Counted from the stretch's first letter, positions 35,678-45,503 are shown. The stretch is 64,000 nt of DNA from Paenibacillus sp. FSL R10-2782 (GCF_038592985.1 NZ_CP151951.1:3897001-3961000), one strand, 5' to 3'. Made by a program: numbers and translations. The notes: generated from the letters alone by a model not told the origin.

Positions 35678-35963
35678 TCCTGTTCACCACCCATTTCTGT
35701 ACATCGGCTTTCAGCCTCTGTTCATCCATCATTTATGATGTTTATGACTTGTCAATATACCTCAGGATTTTGCAAAATCCTCAACTACTAGGCTATCAAA
35801 ATAAGACAAGCTTGAAAAGTCGGATGATTTCAAATACGGATGCTGCTTTCATTTCACACGCACACTCCATTTTATGACAAAACCATGAACAGGCTACAGC
35901 AGCAGCCCTCCAAGCACCATAAATAACTCCCTTTATCCCTTCACACACATATGTAAAAAAAAA
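35678..35963. other. gene-free gap upstream of pullulanase
   Basis: AT-rich intergenic stretch that should hold the pullulanase promoter and the end of the ABC operon. I see no small gene and no convincing terminator hairpin. Confidence 0.35.
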
Positions 35964-37619
35964 TCAGGACAGCCTGCGGTTATCCATCTGAAACATATCG
36001 TCCGCAATCCGCATGGTGGAGCTTCGGTGGGAAGCAAGGACAATCGTTTTATCCTGCTGCTGTTCCTTTAACGATTTTAAAATGATCGCTTCGTTCAGGC
36101 TGTCCAAATTGCTGGTAGGCTCATCGAGCAGCAGGAGCGGAGCATCATGAACAAAGGCTCTGGCCAGCCCCAGCCGCTGACGTTCACCACCGGACAGCCT
36201 GTCCCCCAATTCTCCGACACGGCTGTCATATCCTTGAGGCAAGGTCATAATAAAATCATGCACCGACGCCCTGCGGGCTGCTTCCACAACCTGCTCATGC
36301 GTAGCATCAGGTTTTCCAATTTTAATATTGGCCGCAATCGTATCATCAAACAGGAACGTATCCTGATCCACATAGCTTTGCAGACCTCTCAAATGCTTCG
36401 TTCCGATTTCTTTCAAATCATGTCCAGAGAACAATATCCCGCCCTGCTGTGGGTCCCTGAATCGCATCAACAGCTTGAGCAAAGTGGACTTGCCAGAGCC
36501 GCTTTTACCCTGAATACCTGTAATCCGCTTGTGCGGTATCGTAAGACTTACATCATCCAACACCGTCTGGCCCTCATATGCAAAAGTTACCTTGTCTACC
36601 TTCGCCCCGGAAAAGGCAACGCTCATTCCCCCGATATTTTCCTCGACCTCCGGGGTTTCCTCCAGCAGACTCAGTACGCGTTCCCCGCTCGCCAGCGTTT
36701 GCAGCAGATTGTTGGACAAATTGCTAAGCGCAACTACCGGGCCAAACGAGCTAAACAGGGCAATGACGGAAATAAGCATACCTGTAAAGCTGACTTGCCC
36801 CTTGGACATACCATACAATCCAGCCAGCAGCATCAGAAATGAAAATCCCACGACCGCCGCATCCGTTATCGCCCTTGTAATGCCTTCATGATGCTTCAAG
36901 CTCTTCTGCTTGGCATCCAATTGATCCGTGCGACGGTTAATCTCAGCCAGTCGCTGTTCTCCGCGCCCGTATTGCACAATTTCCTTCATACCACGCAGAC
37001 TGTCCAGAAAATAACTGCTCAGCTTGCCGAAGCTGCTCCGGTATTCCATGCCCTGACGTCTGCCCATACGCGACGTTAGCAGAGGAATAAACAGGCCGAC
37101 TGTGATGTAAGCAAGCGCAGCGAGCCAACCTAATACAGGTTCATAGGAGCCGATAAAAAATACCATCAACAGGGACGTGATGATTCCGATCATAACAGGC
37201 GCTATCGTATGCGCATAAAACACTTCCAGCAGCTCAATGTCACTCGTAATCAGCGAGATCAGATTCCCTTTGTCCTTGCCTTCAAGCTTGGCTGGCGCCA
37301 GTCTGCGCAGGGCTTGAAGCACCTTGTCACGCAGTACAGCCAGCAGCTTGAAGGCGAGGTAATGACCACTCATTTGCTCGCCATAACGGAACACGCCGCG
37401 CAGCACAGCACAAGCCACGATGAGCGTGAGCAGGAACGTCATGCTGTAGCCTGTCGTGATGCCCGTTGCTGTAAGCAGGGCAAGGGCTCCATAGACAATA
37501 ATGCCAATCGCACAAGCAAATCCGAGCACTCCAGTCACGATTGTTATGAGCAGAACGGGTAAAAGAGGCCCCGCCAGCGCCATTAATCGGGCCATAATCC
37601 GTAATCCGTGTCTACGCAT
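35964..37619 (-). CDS. type IV ABC exporter subunit, permease-ATPase (CydC-like)
   Basis: A 551-residue half-transporter: six membrane helices (1 to about 300) and an ATPase with Walker A GKSGSGKST, Q-loop YVDQDTFLF, signature LSGGERQRLGLA, Walker B PLLLLDEPTS and the H-loop LASHRSS. It pairs with the product of the preceding gene, whose stop overlaps its start by 8 bases (ATG 37619, AAGGAGG 8 bases upstream). The pair resembles CydDC thiol exporters and also the IrtAB/YbtPQ siderophore importers that share this fold. The Fur and Fnr sites upstream bear on that choice. Confidence 0.88.
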   Translation of the reverse strand: MRRHGLRIMARLMALAGPLLPVLLITIVTGVLGFACAIGIIVYGALALLTATGITTGYSMTFLLTLIVACAVLRGVFRYGEQMSGHYLAFKLLAVLRDKVLQALRRLAPAKLEGKDKGNLISLITSDIELLEVFYAHTIAPVMIGIITSLLMVFFIGSYEPVLGWLAALAYITVGLFIPLLTSRMGRRQGMEYRSSFGKLSSYFLDSLRGMKEIVQYGRGEQRLAEINRRTDQLDAKQKSLKHHEGITRAITDAAVVGFSFLMLLAGLYGMSKGQVSFTGMLISVIALFSSFGPVVALSNLSNNLLQTLASGERVLSLLEETPEVEENIGGMSVAFSGAKVDKVTFAYEGQTVLDDVSLTIPHKRITGIQGKSGSGKSTLLKLLMRFRDPQQGGILFSGHDLKEIGTKHLRGLQSYVDQDTFLFDDTIAANIKIGKPDATHEQVVEAARRASVHDFIMTLPQGYDSRVGELGDRLSGGERQRLGLARAFVHDAPLLLLDEPTSNLDSLNEAIILKSLKEQQQDKTIVLASHRSSTMRIADDMFQMDNRRLS

Positions 37620-39777
37620 ATACAGCACCTCCTTTTACAAACTGCTCTACCCGGTGTTGACTGAGATACATCTCCGCATAATGTCCCTGCTGGCTCAACA
37701 GCTCATGATGCGTTCCTGATTCTGCCACCAAGCCGTTTTGCAGCACATAAATACGGTCGGATTGGACAACATTTTTCAGTCTATGCGAGATGAGAATAAT
37801 GGTTTTTCGGCCTGCCAACGCATGTATAACCTCCATAATACCTTCCTCGCTCTCACTGTCTATGTTAGAGGTAGCCTCGTCAAAAATGTACACGCTACTA
37901 TCATGCAGCAGCGCTCTTGCCAGCGCTAGCCGTTGGCGTTGTCCCCCTGACAGGTTGGTTCCCTGCTCCTCCAGCTCTACTTCCAGCCCTCCCTGTGAGA
38001 GAACAAAGTCATACAGCTTCACCTGCCGCAACGCTTCCAGCATTTGTTCCTCATTCGCGTGCTCATTGCCCATTTTCAAATTAGCTCCGACCGTGCCCTT
38101 AAAAATATAGCTGTTGAAGCCGATCCAGGTCATATGCCGCATACGGCTTTCTTCTGAAATGGCGGCAAGCTCGGTTCCTCCAACGGTCAGACTTCCTTGA
38201 TAACCCTCATGATGACCAACGATTAATCCGGCTACCGTGCTTTTACCAGAGCCTGATTCCCCGACAATGGAAATGAAGCTGCCTTGAGGAATATCCATAG
38301 ATATATTTCGCAGGGTGTCCCTTTCGTCGTAGGCAAAATTCACCTGATCCAGTCGAATATCGGTAGTCTCGATGCTTTCTTTTCCTTGTATCAGTTCCTC
38401 TGTACTCAGAATTTGAAATATTTTGTCACTCGCTGCCATCCCGTTCATGGCGATATGAAAGTAAGAGCCCAGCAGGCGCAGCGGAATGAAGAACTCCGCC
38501 GACAGCAGCACAATGATCAGCGCTCCCGCCAAGCCGATATGACCAGCGGTATATTCGCTCACTGCGACCAGAACACCCGCAGCGGCACCGCCAAATGCAA
38601 TAAGGTCCATGACTGCCACCGAATTAAGCTGCATGGTCAGTACTTTCATGGTCATTTTGCGAAAATCCTCGGCCGCCGTGTTCATTTCCTGGTGCTTCTG
38701 CTGGTCTGTTCCATATATTTTAAGCGTGGTCAGACCCTGTACATTTTCCAAAAAGCTGTGACCCAGATTGACATAGCTGCCCCAATATTTGCGAAACAGC
38801 TTTTTAGCCATCCTCATAATGACTATAATCGACACCGGAATCAGCGGAACGCAGATCAACAGAATAATGGCAGCCTTGAAGCTGACAAAGGATAGTGTGA
38901 TGAACAACGTTACGGGTGCAAGCAGACTGTAAAATAGCTGGGGCATGTATCTGCCAAAATAGGTTTCAAGCTGCTCCACTCCTTCTACAGCAACCTGAAT
39001 AACCCCCGACGTGGAGGTATGATCCGTATACGCCGGCCCCAGCTTTAGCAGCTTGCCGTAAATTTGCGAGCGCAGCGTTTTTTTGGCATTCACGGAGGCC
39101 CGATAGGACAGCATACTGGCTGCATAATTGCACAAGCATCGGACTGCAATCGCAGCAACGACAATGGCCGTCACAGATAGAATCAGCTTACGGGTAACTT
39201 GTCCCGTCCATGCCTGCTGCAAAACAAAGGACATGGACAAAATAGCGGCTATACTGCCTAAAAGACCGATCCACTGCACAAGCACACCCAGAACGATATA
39301 CTTTCGGGAATGCTCCACCAGACCAAGCAGACGGCTATCGACCATTTTAGACCTTTTCTTCGTGGTATCAGCAAGTGCAGCTACAGATGGAGTTGGGGAT
39401 GGAGTTTCCCCTGTAGTGCCTCTCACCGTTCCGACCCGGAATATAAAGTAATAATATTTGAAGAGGATGACCAACGCGATAATCACTTTGGCCCACACTG
39501 GGGGGGTTAAAATAAAGCCGGTAATGAGCATGGCTGACGCCAATCCCAGAGTCATTACTTTTGTGGACAGCTTCAACGATCTTGTTTGGACAAAGCTTTC
39601 CAGATGCTTATGGTACAAAGAGGTATTCGAAAACCAATGATGAAGCCGTTCAGACCCCCGCATAAAGAAAAAGGCTGCCAGCAGCAAAAACGGCGTAGTC
39701 GGCAGCAACGGTACCACCACGCCAATGACTCCAAGCGCCAAAAATAGAAACCCTAAGGTAACATAGATCGGTTTCAC
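37612..39777 (-). CDS. ABC exporter subunit fused to an N-terminal DUF454 domain
   Basis: A 721-residue fusion. Residues about 1-110 form a YbaN/DUF454 membrane domain (KPIYVTLGFLFLALGVIGVVVPLLPTTPF, FFFMRGSERLHHWF). After a linker (TGETPSPTPS) comes a complete ABC half-transporter: six helices, then Walker A GESGSGKST, signature NLSGGQRQRLALARALL, Walker B SVYIFDEATS and H-loop LISHRL. DUF454 genes are normally separate and often near heme or iron genes. I chose GTG 39777 with GGGAGG 7 bases upstream; the in-frame opening to 39849 would run through the regulatory region. First gene of a Fur-box operon. Confidence 0.87.
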   Translation of the reverse strand: MKPIYVTLGFLFLALGVIGVVVPLLPTTPFLLLAAFFFMRGSERLHHWFSNTSLYHKHLESFVQTRSLKLSTKVMTLGLASAMLITGFILTPPVWAKVIIALVILFKYYYFIFRVGTVRGTTGETPSPTPSVAALADTTKKRSKMVDSRLLGLVEHSRKYIVLGVLVQWIGLLGSIAAILSMSFVLQQAWTGQVTRKLILSVTAIVVAAIAVRCLCNYAASMLSYRASVNAKKTLRSQIYGKLLKLGPAYTDHTSTSGVIQVAVEGVEQLETYFGRYMPQLFYSLLAPVTLFITLSFVSFKAAIILLICVPLIPVSIIVIMRMAKKLFRKYWGSYVNLGHSFLENVQGLTTLKIYGTDQQKHQEMNTAAEDFRKMTMKVLTMQLNSVAVMDLIAFGGAAAGVLVAVSEYTAGHIGLAGALIIVLLSAEFFIPLRLLGSYFHIAMNGMAASDKIFQILSTEELIQGKESIETTDIRLDQVNFAYDERDTLRNISMDIPQGSFISIVGESGSGKSTVAGLIVGHHEGYQGSLTVGGTELAAISEESRMRHMTWIGFNSYIFKGTVGANLKMGNEHANEEQMLEALRQVKLYDFVLSQGGLEVELEEQGTNLSGGQRQRLALARALLHDSSVYIFDEATSNIDSESEEGIMEVIHALAGRKTIILISHRLKNVVQSDRIYVLQNGLVAESGTHHELLSQQGHYAEMYLSQHRVEQFVKGGAVYA

Positions 39778-39819
39778 TGTAATCCTCCCTAAAAAGATAT
39801 GATGATGACTCATTTGATG

Positions 39820-39838
39820 GATAATGATAATCATTATC
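39820..39838. promoter_or_regulatory. Fur box (exact consensus)
   Basis: GATAATGATAATCATTATC, identical over 19 bases to the classical Fur consensus. It covers the inferred transcription start (about 39832) of the ABC operon, so iron-bound Fur should repress it. Confidence 0.9.
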
Positions 39839-39880
39839 AATATAAACAATTTAGACAGATTGTTATGTGATGTAAATCAC
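39839..39880 (-). promoter_or_regulatory. Fnr/CRP-like box and -10 of the ABC operon
   Basis: GTGAT-GTAA-ATCAC (39867-39880) fits TGTGA-N6-TCAC. On the minus strand TATATT (39839-39844) is a -10. The palindrome centre (39873.5) falls exactly 41.5 bases before the start implied by that -10, the class II activator position used by Fnr. Confidence 0.65.
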
Positions 39881-39885
39881 GCATA

Positions 39886-39964
39886 AAAAATCCTCTTGAA
39901 GCACATCTCTACAGAACACGCTTTTGCGGGTGTTGGTGTAGATGTATTGACTTCAAGAGAATTA
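39886..39964 (-). terminator. terminator of the mannitol operon
   Basis: Long hairpin with arms CTCTTGAAG/CTTCAAGAG and an inner stem ACATCT/AGATGT. On the minus strand it is followed by ATTTTTTATG. Confidence 0.75.
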
Positions 39965-39993
39965 TCGAAAATAACGCGCGATATTACGTTGTT

Positions 39994-41139
39994 TTATGAA
40001 TTTATAATATCATATTGCTCCAATACCTGCCGATGTAGCGGGTGGTCTGCGGGTATGGATGTATAGCGTGTCAGCGCCACACCCAGTCCTTCGCTGCGGA
40101 TCACCTGCTGAAGCTCGACTGCCTCAGGGTCCTCCGCAATATCAAATTTACAGGCAGCAGCCATTCCTAGCGCCAGATGATCCGTCAAGATGTCATACTC
40201 CTCCGCTTGCAGTGCCGGACGTACAAGACGGTCATTGGGAGACAGCTTCCGCAATGGTGAACGTCCAACCCGAGTGACCTCGTCTGTCAGATTAGGGTTG
40301 CGGAAGCGATCTAAAATTTTGGAGATGTACTTCTGATGCTCTCCCTGATCCAAACCGAAGCGCTTCACAAGCACCGCCCCTGTTTCCTCCAGTGCCCCTT
40401 GGATCGAATCCACCACCTTGTCATCCTTCATCGCTTCCTGAATGGTGGCATAACCCGTAGCATAACCAAGGTAGGCCGCCACGCAATGTCCCGTATTCAC
40501 CGTGAACAGCTTGCGTTCAATGTAAGGCTCCAGATTCTGCACGTATAGGATACCTTCAATCTCTTCATGGTCAGGAGCCATTTGCGATCGATCCACTACC
40601 CACTCGTAAAAGGGCTCTACCTGCACATGCAACGGGTCCTCATGATGCTGGATCGGTACAATCCGGTCTACAGCAGCATTCGGAAAATACACCGCAGTCT
40701 CCGCCTTGGCACGAGTCGCCTCATCCAGTAGCGCAAAAACATGCTCCTTCAGTTGGGCGCTGCCTCCGATTGCATTTTCGCAGGCAATCACATGCAGCGG
40801 CGCTGCCCCGCGCTCTACCCGCCGCTTAATTCCCTCGGCAATGCCTGCTGCAATATGCTTGAGGATGCTGACACCCACTGCGGTCGTTACCAAATCAGCT
40901 TGGTCTACCGCATCTGCTACAGCCCCTGCATCTTTGCCGTCAATCGCGGTTACATTCGTGACCGTTTCTGTATCCTTGGTATCATTCGCCAACTCTACAG
41001 TGTATTGCTTGCGGCGGCGTAACTCGGATACAAGAGTGTCGTTAACATCCGAAAAAACAACCTCATAGCCTGCACGCGACAGAATCAACCCGATAAAGCC
41101 ACGACCGATATTTCCTGCTCCAAAGTGGACGGCTCTCAT
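39994..41139 (-). CDS. mtlD: mannitol-1-phosphate 5-dehydrogenase
   Basis: A 381-residue NAD-dependent enzyme that oxidises mannitol 1-phosphate to fructose 6-phosphate. The Rossmann motif FGAGNIGRGFIG starts at residue 6. Polyol-dehydrogenase landmarks are ACENAIGGSAQLKEHV, AAVDRIVP, KLFTVNTGHCVAAYLGY and RVGRSPLRKLSPNDRLV. Full length. Last gene of mtlA-mtlR-mtlF-mtlD, overlapping mtlF by 4 bases (ATGA) and followed by a strong terminator. Confidence 0.96.
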   Translation of the reverse strand: MRAVHFGAGNIGRGFIGLILSRAGYEVVFSDVNDTLVSELRRRKQYTVELANDTKDTETVTNVTAIDGKDAGAVADAVDQADLVTTAVGVSILKHIAAGIAEGIKRRVERGAAPLHVIACENAIGGSAQLKEHVFALLDEATRAKAETAVYFPNAAVDRIVPIQHHEDPLHVQVEPFYEWVVDRSQMAPDHEEIEGILYVQNLEPYIERKLFTVNTGHCVAAYLGYATGYATIQEAMKDDKVVDSIQGALEETGAVLVKRFGLDQGEHQKYISKILDRFRNPNLTDEVTRVGRSPLRKLSPNDRLVRPALQAEEYDILTDHLALGMAAACKFDIAEDPEAVELQQVIRSEGLGVALTRYTSIPADHPLHRQVLEQYDIINS

Positions 41140-41570
41140 AGCTCCATCTCACTTTCGAACAGATCGATAATTTCCTGAGGGGTTACCGCGTTGCGAAGTT
41201 TGTCCATGTTTTCTTCCTCGGCGCACACCACAGCGATACTCGTCAAAATCTCCATATGATCGCCGCCTTGTGCTGCGATGCCGATCACCATATATGCTTT
41301 TTCTTCCCCAAAATCTACACCTTGCGGGAACTGAATGATCGAGATACCTGTCGATTGAATGAACGTCTTGGATTCCTTCGTGCCGTGTGGAATAGCCAGC
41401 CCGTTCCCGATATAGGTGGACACGATCTCCTCGCGTTCCAGCATCTTGTCAATGTACTCACCTGTAATATGTCCCGCATCCAGCAGGATTTGTCCAGCCA
41501 TACGAATCGCCTCATATTTATCTTTGGCGGTTGCGTTCATTTTTACTTTGTCTATCGTCATAATGCTCAC
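41136..41570 (-). CDS. mtlF: mannitol-specific PTS EIIA component
   Basis: A 144-residue EIIA of the fructose-mannitol PTS family. It takes phosphate from HPr on H62 (NGLAIPHGTKES) and passes it to the EIIB domain of MtlA. GIAAQGGDHMEIL and a helical start (DKYEAIRMAGQILLDAGHI) are typical. The GTG start is supported by GGGAGG 9 bases upstream and overlaps the mtlR stop by 4 bases (GTGA). Confidence 0.95.
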   Translation of the reverse strand: MSIMTIDKVKMNATAKDKYEAIRMAGQILLDAGHITGEYIDKMLEREEIVSTYIGNGLAIPHGTKESKTFIQSTGISIIQFPQGVDFGEEKAYMVIGIAAQGGDHMEILTSIAVVCAEEENMDKLRNAVTPQEIIDLFESEMEL

Positions 41571-43645
41571 GGTAGGTTCCTCCCTGTCCCTAATTTACTG
41601 TGAAAAAATTCAGCCAGTTCACTCGATATATAATTGGAGATATGCTCACGGCTACCGTGTTTCAGTAGCGTAACCATGTCTTCCCGAAGTAGTAATGCAC
41701 TAATCTCGCTCAATACCTCCAGACTTTCTCTCGGCAGTTCACGAGGTCCCAGCATAAGCAGCACGCAATCTACCTGTTCGCCTGCATCCGCCAGCAGCGG
41801 CTCTGCCAGCTTATACAGGGTAAGCGAAGGCTGGCGAATATAGTGGCTACGCGTATGAAACAAAGCAATGGAGGTATCAAGGATCACCTGACTACCCTGG
41901 CGCTCTCTTTCCATAAGTTGTGCAGCAATGACAGAAGGCTCTGTAATATTCCCCCGCCCCGCCTCCAGCATGCAGATAGCCTGTACGGTAGCCTGCATAT
42001 CCATCCCCTGATTTTCTAGCGTATATACTTGGAATTGCTGTACAATGTGTACAATTTCCTCAATACTTCTTCGCAGCCCAGTGAGCCATTCCATCCCCTG
42101 ACCGGGCTGAACGGACTGTTCCTGCTGCTGATCATTGGGGTGCTTGAGTGTAATATGCTGGATAAAATGACGCAGGCGATCACTTTCCTCCTGCGTCAGC
42201 AGCGGGCTGATCTTGAGATAACGATCCGGTTCAAGCGGTAGCTCCACCGTCGAAATGATCAGATCATAATCCTCTTTCGGAATCCGCGCTGCCTCATACC
42301 ATGAGGCCCTATCCACGATTTTGATCTGTGGCAGCTCCTTGGCGAGCCTTGTTGCCAGCAGCCTGGAGGATCCAATGCCGCTCGTACAGACGACGATGGC
42401 CCGCACCTCCCGCCGCAATTGTCGCAGCCGCTCCAGCGAAGCTCCGAAATGCATGACGAGAAATCCGATCTCTTCATCCGGCACTTCCATTTCTGTCATG
42501 TCCGCCGCAGCCTTCTTCACCGAGTCGAACAAGTTGCCGTAATCCTTGCGGATTTGCTGGAGCAGAGGATTGCGGATGGATCTGCCTTCCTTCAAACGTT
42601 TGAGTACAGGAGCCATATGGGCAATCAGTCCTTCACGCAGAACGCGATCCTCTGCCAATGGCGTATCTGTCTCTTCCTCCACACGACGAATCAACTCATG
42701 AACCGACTCCAGCAGTACGAGATCATCCAGCGGCAGCAGCCGGGTGGAATGATCCTCGGCATCACGGAACAACAATCTGAAATAAGATCGTTCCGGCTCC
42801 GGAAAATCAATATCCAGCGCCTCTGACAATTCAGTGCATATGCGTTCCACCATAGCTGTGCGCAGCATGATATTCTCATCCCAATCTGATTTGGAATACG
42901 AGGGACGGTGATCCACAACGTATCCAAGTCGCAGACGTGCCAGCGAAACGCAAATTTGGATCAACAGCTCCATATACTTGCTTTCCACCATGCTTTTCAG
43001 CCATTTCTCATGGGGCTGCCAGAGGGCATTTTCCACGGTCAGCAGGTTCTCTCTGCCAATCATCTCCAGCAACTTATCAGCGACACGTGTCACAGGACGA
43101 AGCTCCTCACGGCTGGAAAACAGATCCGATTCATCCAAATACTCTAGAGCCAGCTCGGAAATCGCCCGTCTTTTGTCCATCTCCCGGCCTGTAATCTCGA
43201 CGCCGTACCCACGTCTGCGCACAAGCACAAGTCCCCGTTCCCCAATCCAGTCTTGCAATTCGTCCAGATCATGACTGACAGTAGTTACCGTGACCTTCAA
43301 ATCAGCAGCCAGCGCCAGCAGCTTGATCGGATCCTGTGAATCCAGCAGCATACAGAGGACTACAATCTTTCTCTCCTCAGCCGAATATTCGTCCGACTTC
43401 GTATGCATCAATTGCTCCCGCAGACATACAAGCTGAGCCGGGTCGGCATCCACATAGATACCAATCCCTGATTTTTTCTCCAGCTTTACCTCATGAGCCG
43501 CTAGCCAATGCTCGACTGCGCTGAGTTCCCGGTGAACCGTCCTTGTGCTGACATTAATCTTCGTGGCAATTTCCCCAGCCGTTACCTCTTGGGACTGCTC
43601 CAGAAGGTATTCCACGATGTCACGTTGTCGTTTCGTAATATTCAT
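41567..43645 (-). CDS. mtlR: MtlR, PRD-containing transcriptional activator
   Basis: A 692-residue activator of the mannitol operon. Domains in order: HTH_11 and Mga-like HTH (1 to about 150: EYLLEQSQEVTAGEIATKINVSTRTVHREL), PRD1 (about 185-290), PRD2 (about 300-400), a EIIB-Gat-like domain with C420 (VVCTSGIGSS) and an EIIA-like domain with H597 (ALFHTRSH). These match the phosphorylated Cys and His that tune MtlR in Bacillus and Geobacillus. Placement inside the operon, between mtlA and mtlF, is the Geobacillus arrangement. GGAAGGA precedes the ATG. Confidence 0.95.
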   Translation of the reverse strand: MNITKRQRDIVEYLLEQSQEVTAGEIATKINVSTRTVHRELSAVEHWLAAHEVKLEKKSGIGIYVDADPAQLVCLREQLMHTKSDEYSAEERKIVVLCMLLDSQDPIKLLALAADLKVTVTTVSHDLDELQDWIGERGLVLVRRRGYGVEITGREMDKRRAISELALEYLDESDLFSSREELRPVTRVADKLLEMIGRENLLTVENALWQPHEKWLKSMVESKYMELLIQICVSLARLRLGYVVDHRPSYSKSDWDENIMLRTAMVERICTELSEALDIDFPEPERSYFRLLFRDAEDHSTRLLPLDDLVLLESVHELIRRVEEETDTPLAEDRVLREGLIAHMAPVLKRLKEGRSIRNPLLQQIRKDYGNLFDSVKKAAADMTEMEVPDEEIGFLVMHFGASLERLRQLRREVRAIVVCTSGIGSSRLLATRLAKELPQIKIVDRASWYEAARIPKEDYDLIISTVELPLEPDRYLKISPLLTQEESDRLRHFIQHITLKHPNDQQQEQSVQPGQGMEWLTGLRRSIEEIVHIVQQFQVYTLENQGMDMQATVQAICMLEAGRGNITEPSVIAAQLMERERQGSQVILDTSIALFHTRSHYIRQPSLTLYKLAEPLLADAGEQVDCVLLMLGPRELPRESLEVLSEISALLLREDMVTLLKHGSREHISNYISSELAEFFHSKLGTGRNLP

Positions 43646-43727
43646 AAGCGATACCGTTCCTTCCCAAGCTCATCCCTTCCGCAGAACACACGAACTGCAT
43701 ACAAGGCGGCCTGAATACTCCAGGGGA

Positions 43728-45212
43728 TTAAGAATCGGATTTCAGACGTTCCACCAGCGCTTCGTATGCAGGACTCTTCAGGAAATTATCAATAGAAATA
43801 TGCTCGGCATTTGGAGCCACCGTTTTAGCCCGGTCCGTCAACGTTTTTTGCGTAATAACAATATCCGCATCCTGCGGAATCTCACTGATTGCCGTGTTCG
43901 TTACCGTAACATCCACACCCGCCTGCTTCATTTTTTTGCGTAAAATCGAGGCGCCCATAGCGCTTGAGCCCATACCTGCATCACAGGAAAAGACGATCTT
44001 GTTCACATCTGATTTATCCTTGAGCGTTTGAACTTCGACAATCCCCGCAGCCCGATCAGCTTCGCGGTTATCTTCCGTTACAGTGGCATTTTCGCCTGCA
44101 GCCTTACTTTGAGTTTGAGTTTTCATATCCTTCATGCGGGAGGCCGCTTCCTCAAGACCCTCTTCTTTTTGCTTACCTGTCTTGAGTAACACAGCAGCAA
44201 CAGCAAATGATACGACCGCAGCAGCAATCACACCGCTCAGCATTGGCAAATATCCGCCTTTTGGTGTCATCAGGAAATAAGCGATGATACTGCCCGGTGA
44301 AGGTGCTGCAACTAGTCCGGCACCTGTCAGCATGAAACAGAAGGTTCCCACCACGCCTCCTGCTATAGCAGCAAGAATCAGAATCGGCTTCATCAAAATA
44401 TAAGGGAAATAAATTTCATGAATCCCGCCGAAAAAGTGAATGATGACCGCGCCGGGAGCCGACGACTTCGCAGAGCCTTTACCAAACAGGCAGTAGGCCA
44501 GCAAAATACCGAGCCCCGGTCCAGGGTTGGATTCAAGCATGAACAAAACGGATTTGCCTGTTCTTGAAGCTTCCTCCAGCGCAATCGGACTTAATACTCC
44601 GTGGTTCAATGCGTTGTTTAAAAATAATACTTTTCCGGGCTCAATAATGAGGTTGACGAGCGGCAAAAGCCCTGCGTTTACGAGGAACTGTACCCCTGCT
44701 GACAACACTTGACTGATAATTTGTACAAACGGTCCGATTGCCACATGGGCAAGCAGCGCTAAAATCGCCCCGATAATCCCTGCCGAGAAATTATTGACCA
44801 GCATTTCAAAGCCTGATTTAACTTTGCCGTCAATCGCCTTGTCGAACTTCTTCAATATCCATGCAGCCAACGGACCCGCTACCATCGCGCCGAGGAACAT
44901 CGGAATGTCCGCCCCGACAATGACACCCATCGTCATAATGGCCCCGATCACACCTCCGCGCTGTCCGTGAATCATGGTGCCACCCGTATAACCGATCAGC
45001 AGCGGCAGCAAATAATTTTTCATCGGATCAACCAGTTGTGCAAAACCCTCATTTGGGAACCATCCGGTCGGAATAAAAAGTGCCGTGATCAATCCCCACG
45101 CGATAAAAGCTCCCATATTGGGCATAACCATACCACTGAGAAAACGACCAAAACGCTGTACGGCAACGCGTGCGCCTCCGTTTGAATTGGACTTTGCGTC
45201 CACTGTGCTCAT
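43728..45212 (-). CDS. mtlA: mannitol-specific PTS EIICB permease
   Basis: A 494-residue transporter that imports mannitol with phosphorylation. The EIIC membrane domain (about 1-345) has GRFLSGMVMPNMGAFIAWGLITALFIP, GGTMIHGQRGGVIGA and HFFGGIHEIYFPYIL. After a linker comes EIIB (about 400-494) with the phospho-Cys motif IVFSCDAGMGSSAMGAS. The EIIA domain is encoded separately by mtlF. ATG 45212 is 8 bases after AAGGAGG; an in-frame opening to 45245 lacks signals. First gene of the operon. Confidence 0.95.
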   Translation of the reverse strand: MSTVDAKSNSNGGARVAVQRFGRFLSGMVMPNMGAFIAWGLITALFIPTGWFPNEGFAQLVDPMKNYLLPLLIGYTGGTMIHGQRGGVIGAIMTMGVIVGADIPMFLGAMVAGPLAAWILKKFDKAIDGKVKSGFEMLVNNFSAGIIGAILALLAHVAIGPFVQIISQVLSAGVQFLVNAGLLPLVNLIIEPGKVLFLNNALNHGVLSPIALEEASRTGKSVLFMLESNPGPGLGILLAYCLFGKGSAKSSAPGAVIIHFFGGIHEIYFPYILMKPILILAAIAGGVVGTFCFMLTGAGLVAAPSPGSIIAYFLMTPKGGYLPMLSGVIAAAVVSFAVAAVLLKTGKQKEEGLEEAASRMKDMKTQTQSKAAGENATVTEDNREADRAAGIVEVQTLKDKSDVNKIVFSCDAGMGSSAMGASILRKKMKQAGVDVTVTNTAISEIPQDADIVITQKTLTDRAKTVAPNAEHISIDNFLKSPAYEALVERLKSDS

Positions 45213-45285
45213 ATTCATATCCTCCTTATAGGTAAAAAGCATCACTACCTTTTCTTAAAATTCATACTAAATGACAACGCTATCT

Positions 45286-45329
45286 TCATCAACGAAATGA
45301 AAACGTACTTTCGTCATGAACGTTGATGA
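45286..45329. promoter_or_regulatory. inverted repeat and cre-like site upstream of mtlA
   Basis: TCATCAACG (45286-45294) and CGTTGATGA (45321-45329) are perfect inverted arms. Between them ATGAAAACGTACTTT (45297-45311) matches the cre consensus WTGNAANCGNWNNCW except one base. Candidate MtlR operator and CcpA site. Apart from this and the gcvH terminator, the 45213-45605 gap shows nothing. Confidence 0.5.
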
Positions 45330-45503
45330 CAACATTTAAATTTAAGATAAACAGGCGCGAAATCATTAGGCATAATTCCTCTTAATATGGCCTGTAACGT
45401 TAGAATTTAATCGAGAAACCATGCGTCATCTATACCATTTCTGTACAAGGAATAACCTCTAAGTAAGGAAAAAACACGTAATTACGCTTGCCAAAAAAGA
45501 CAG

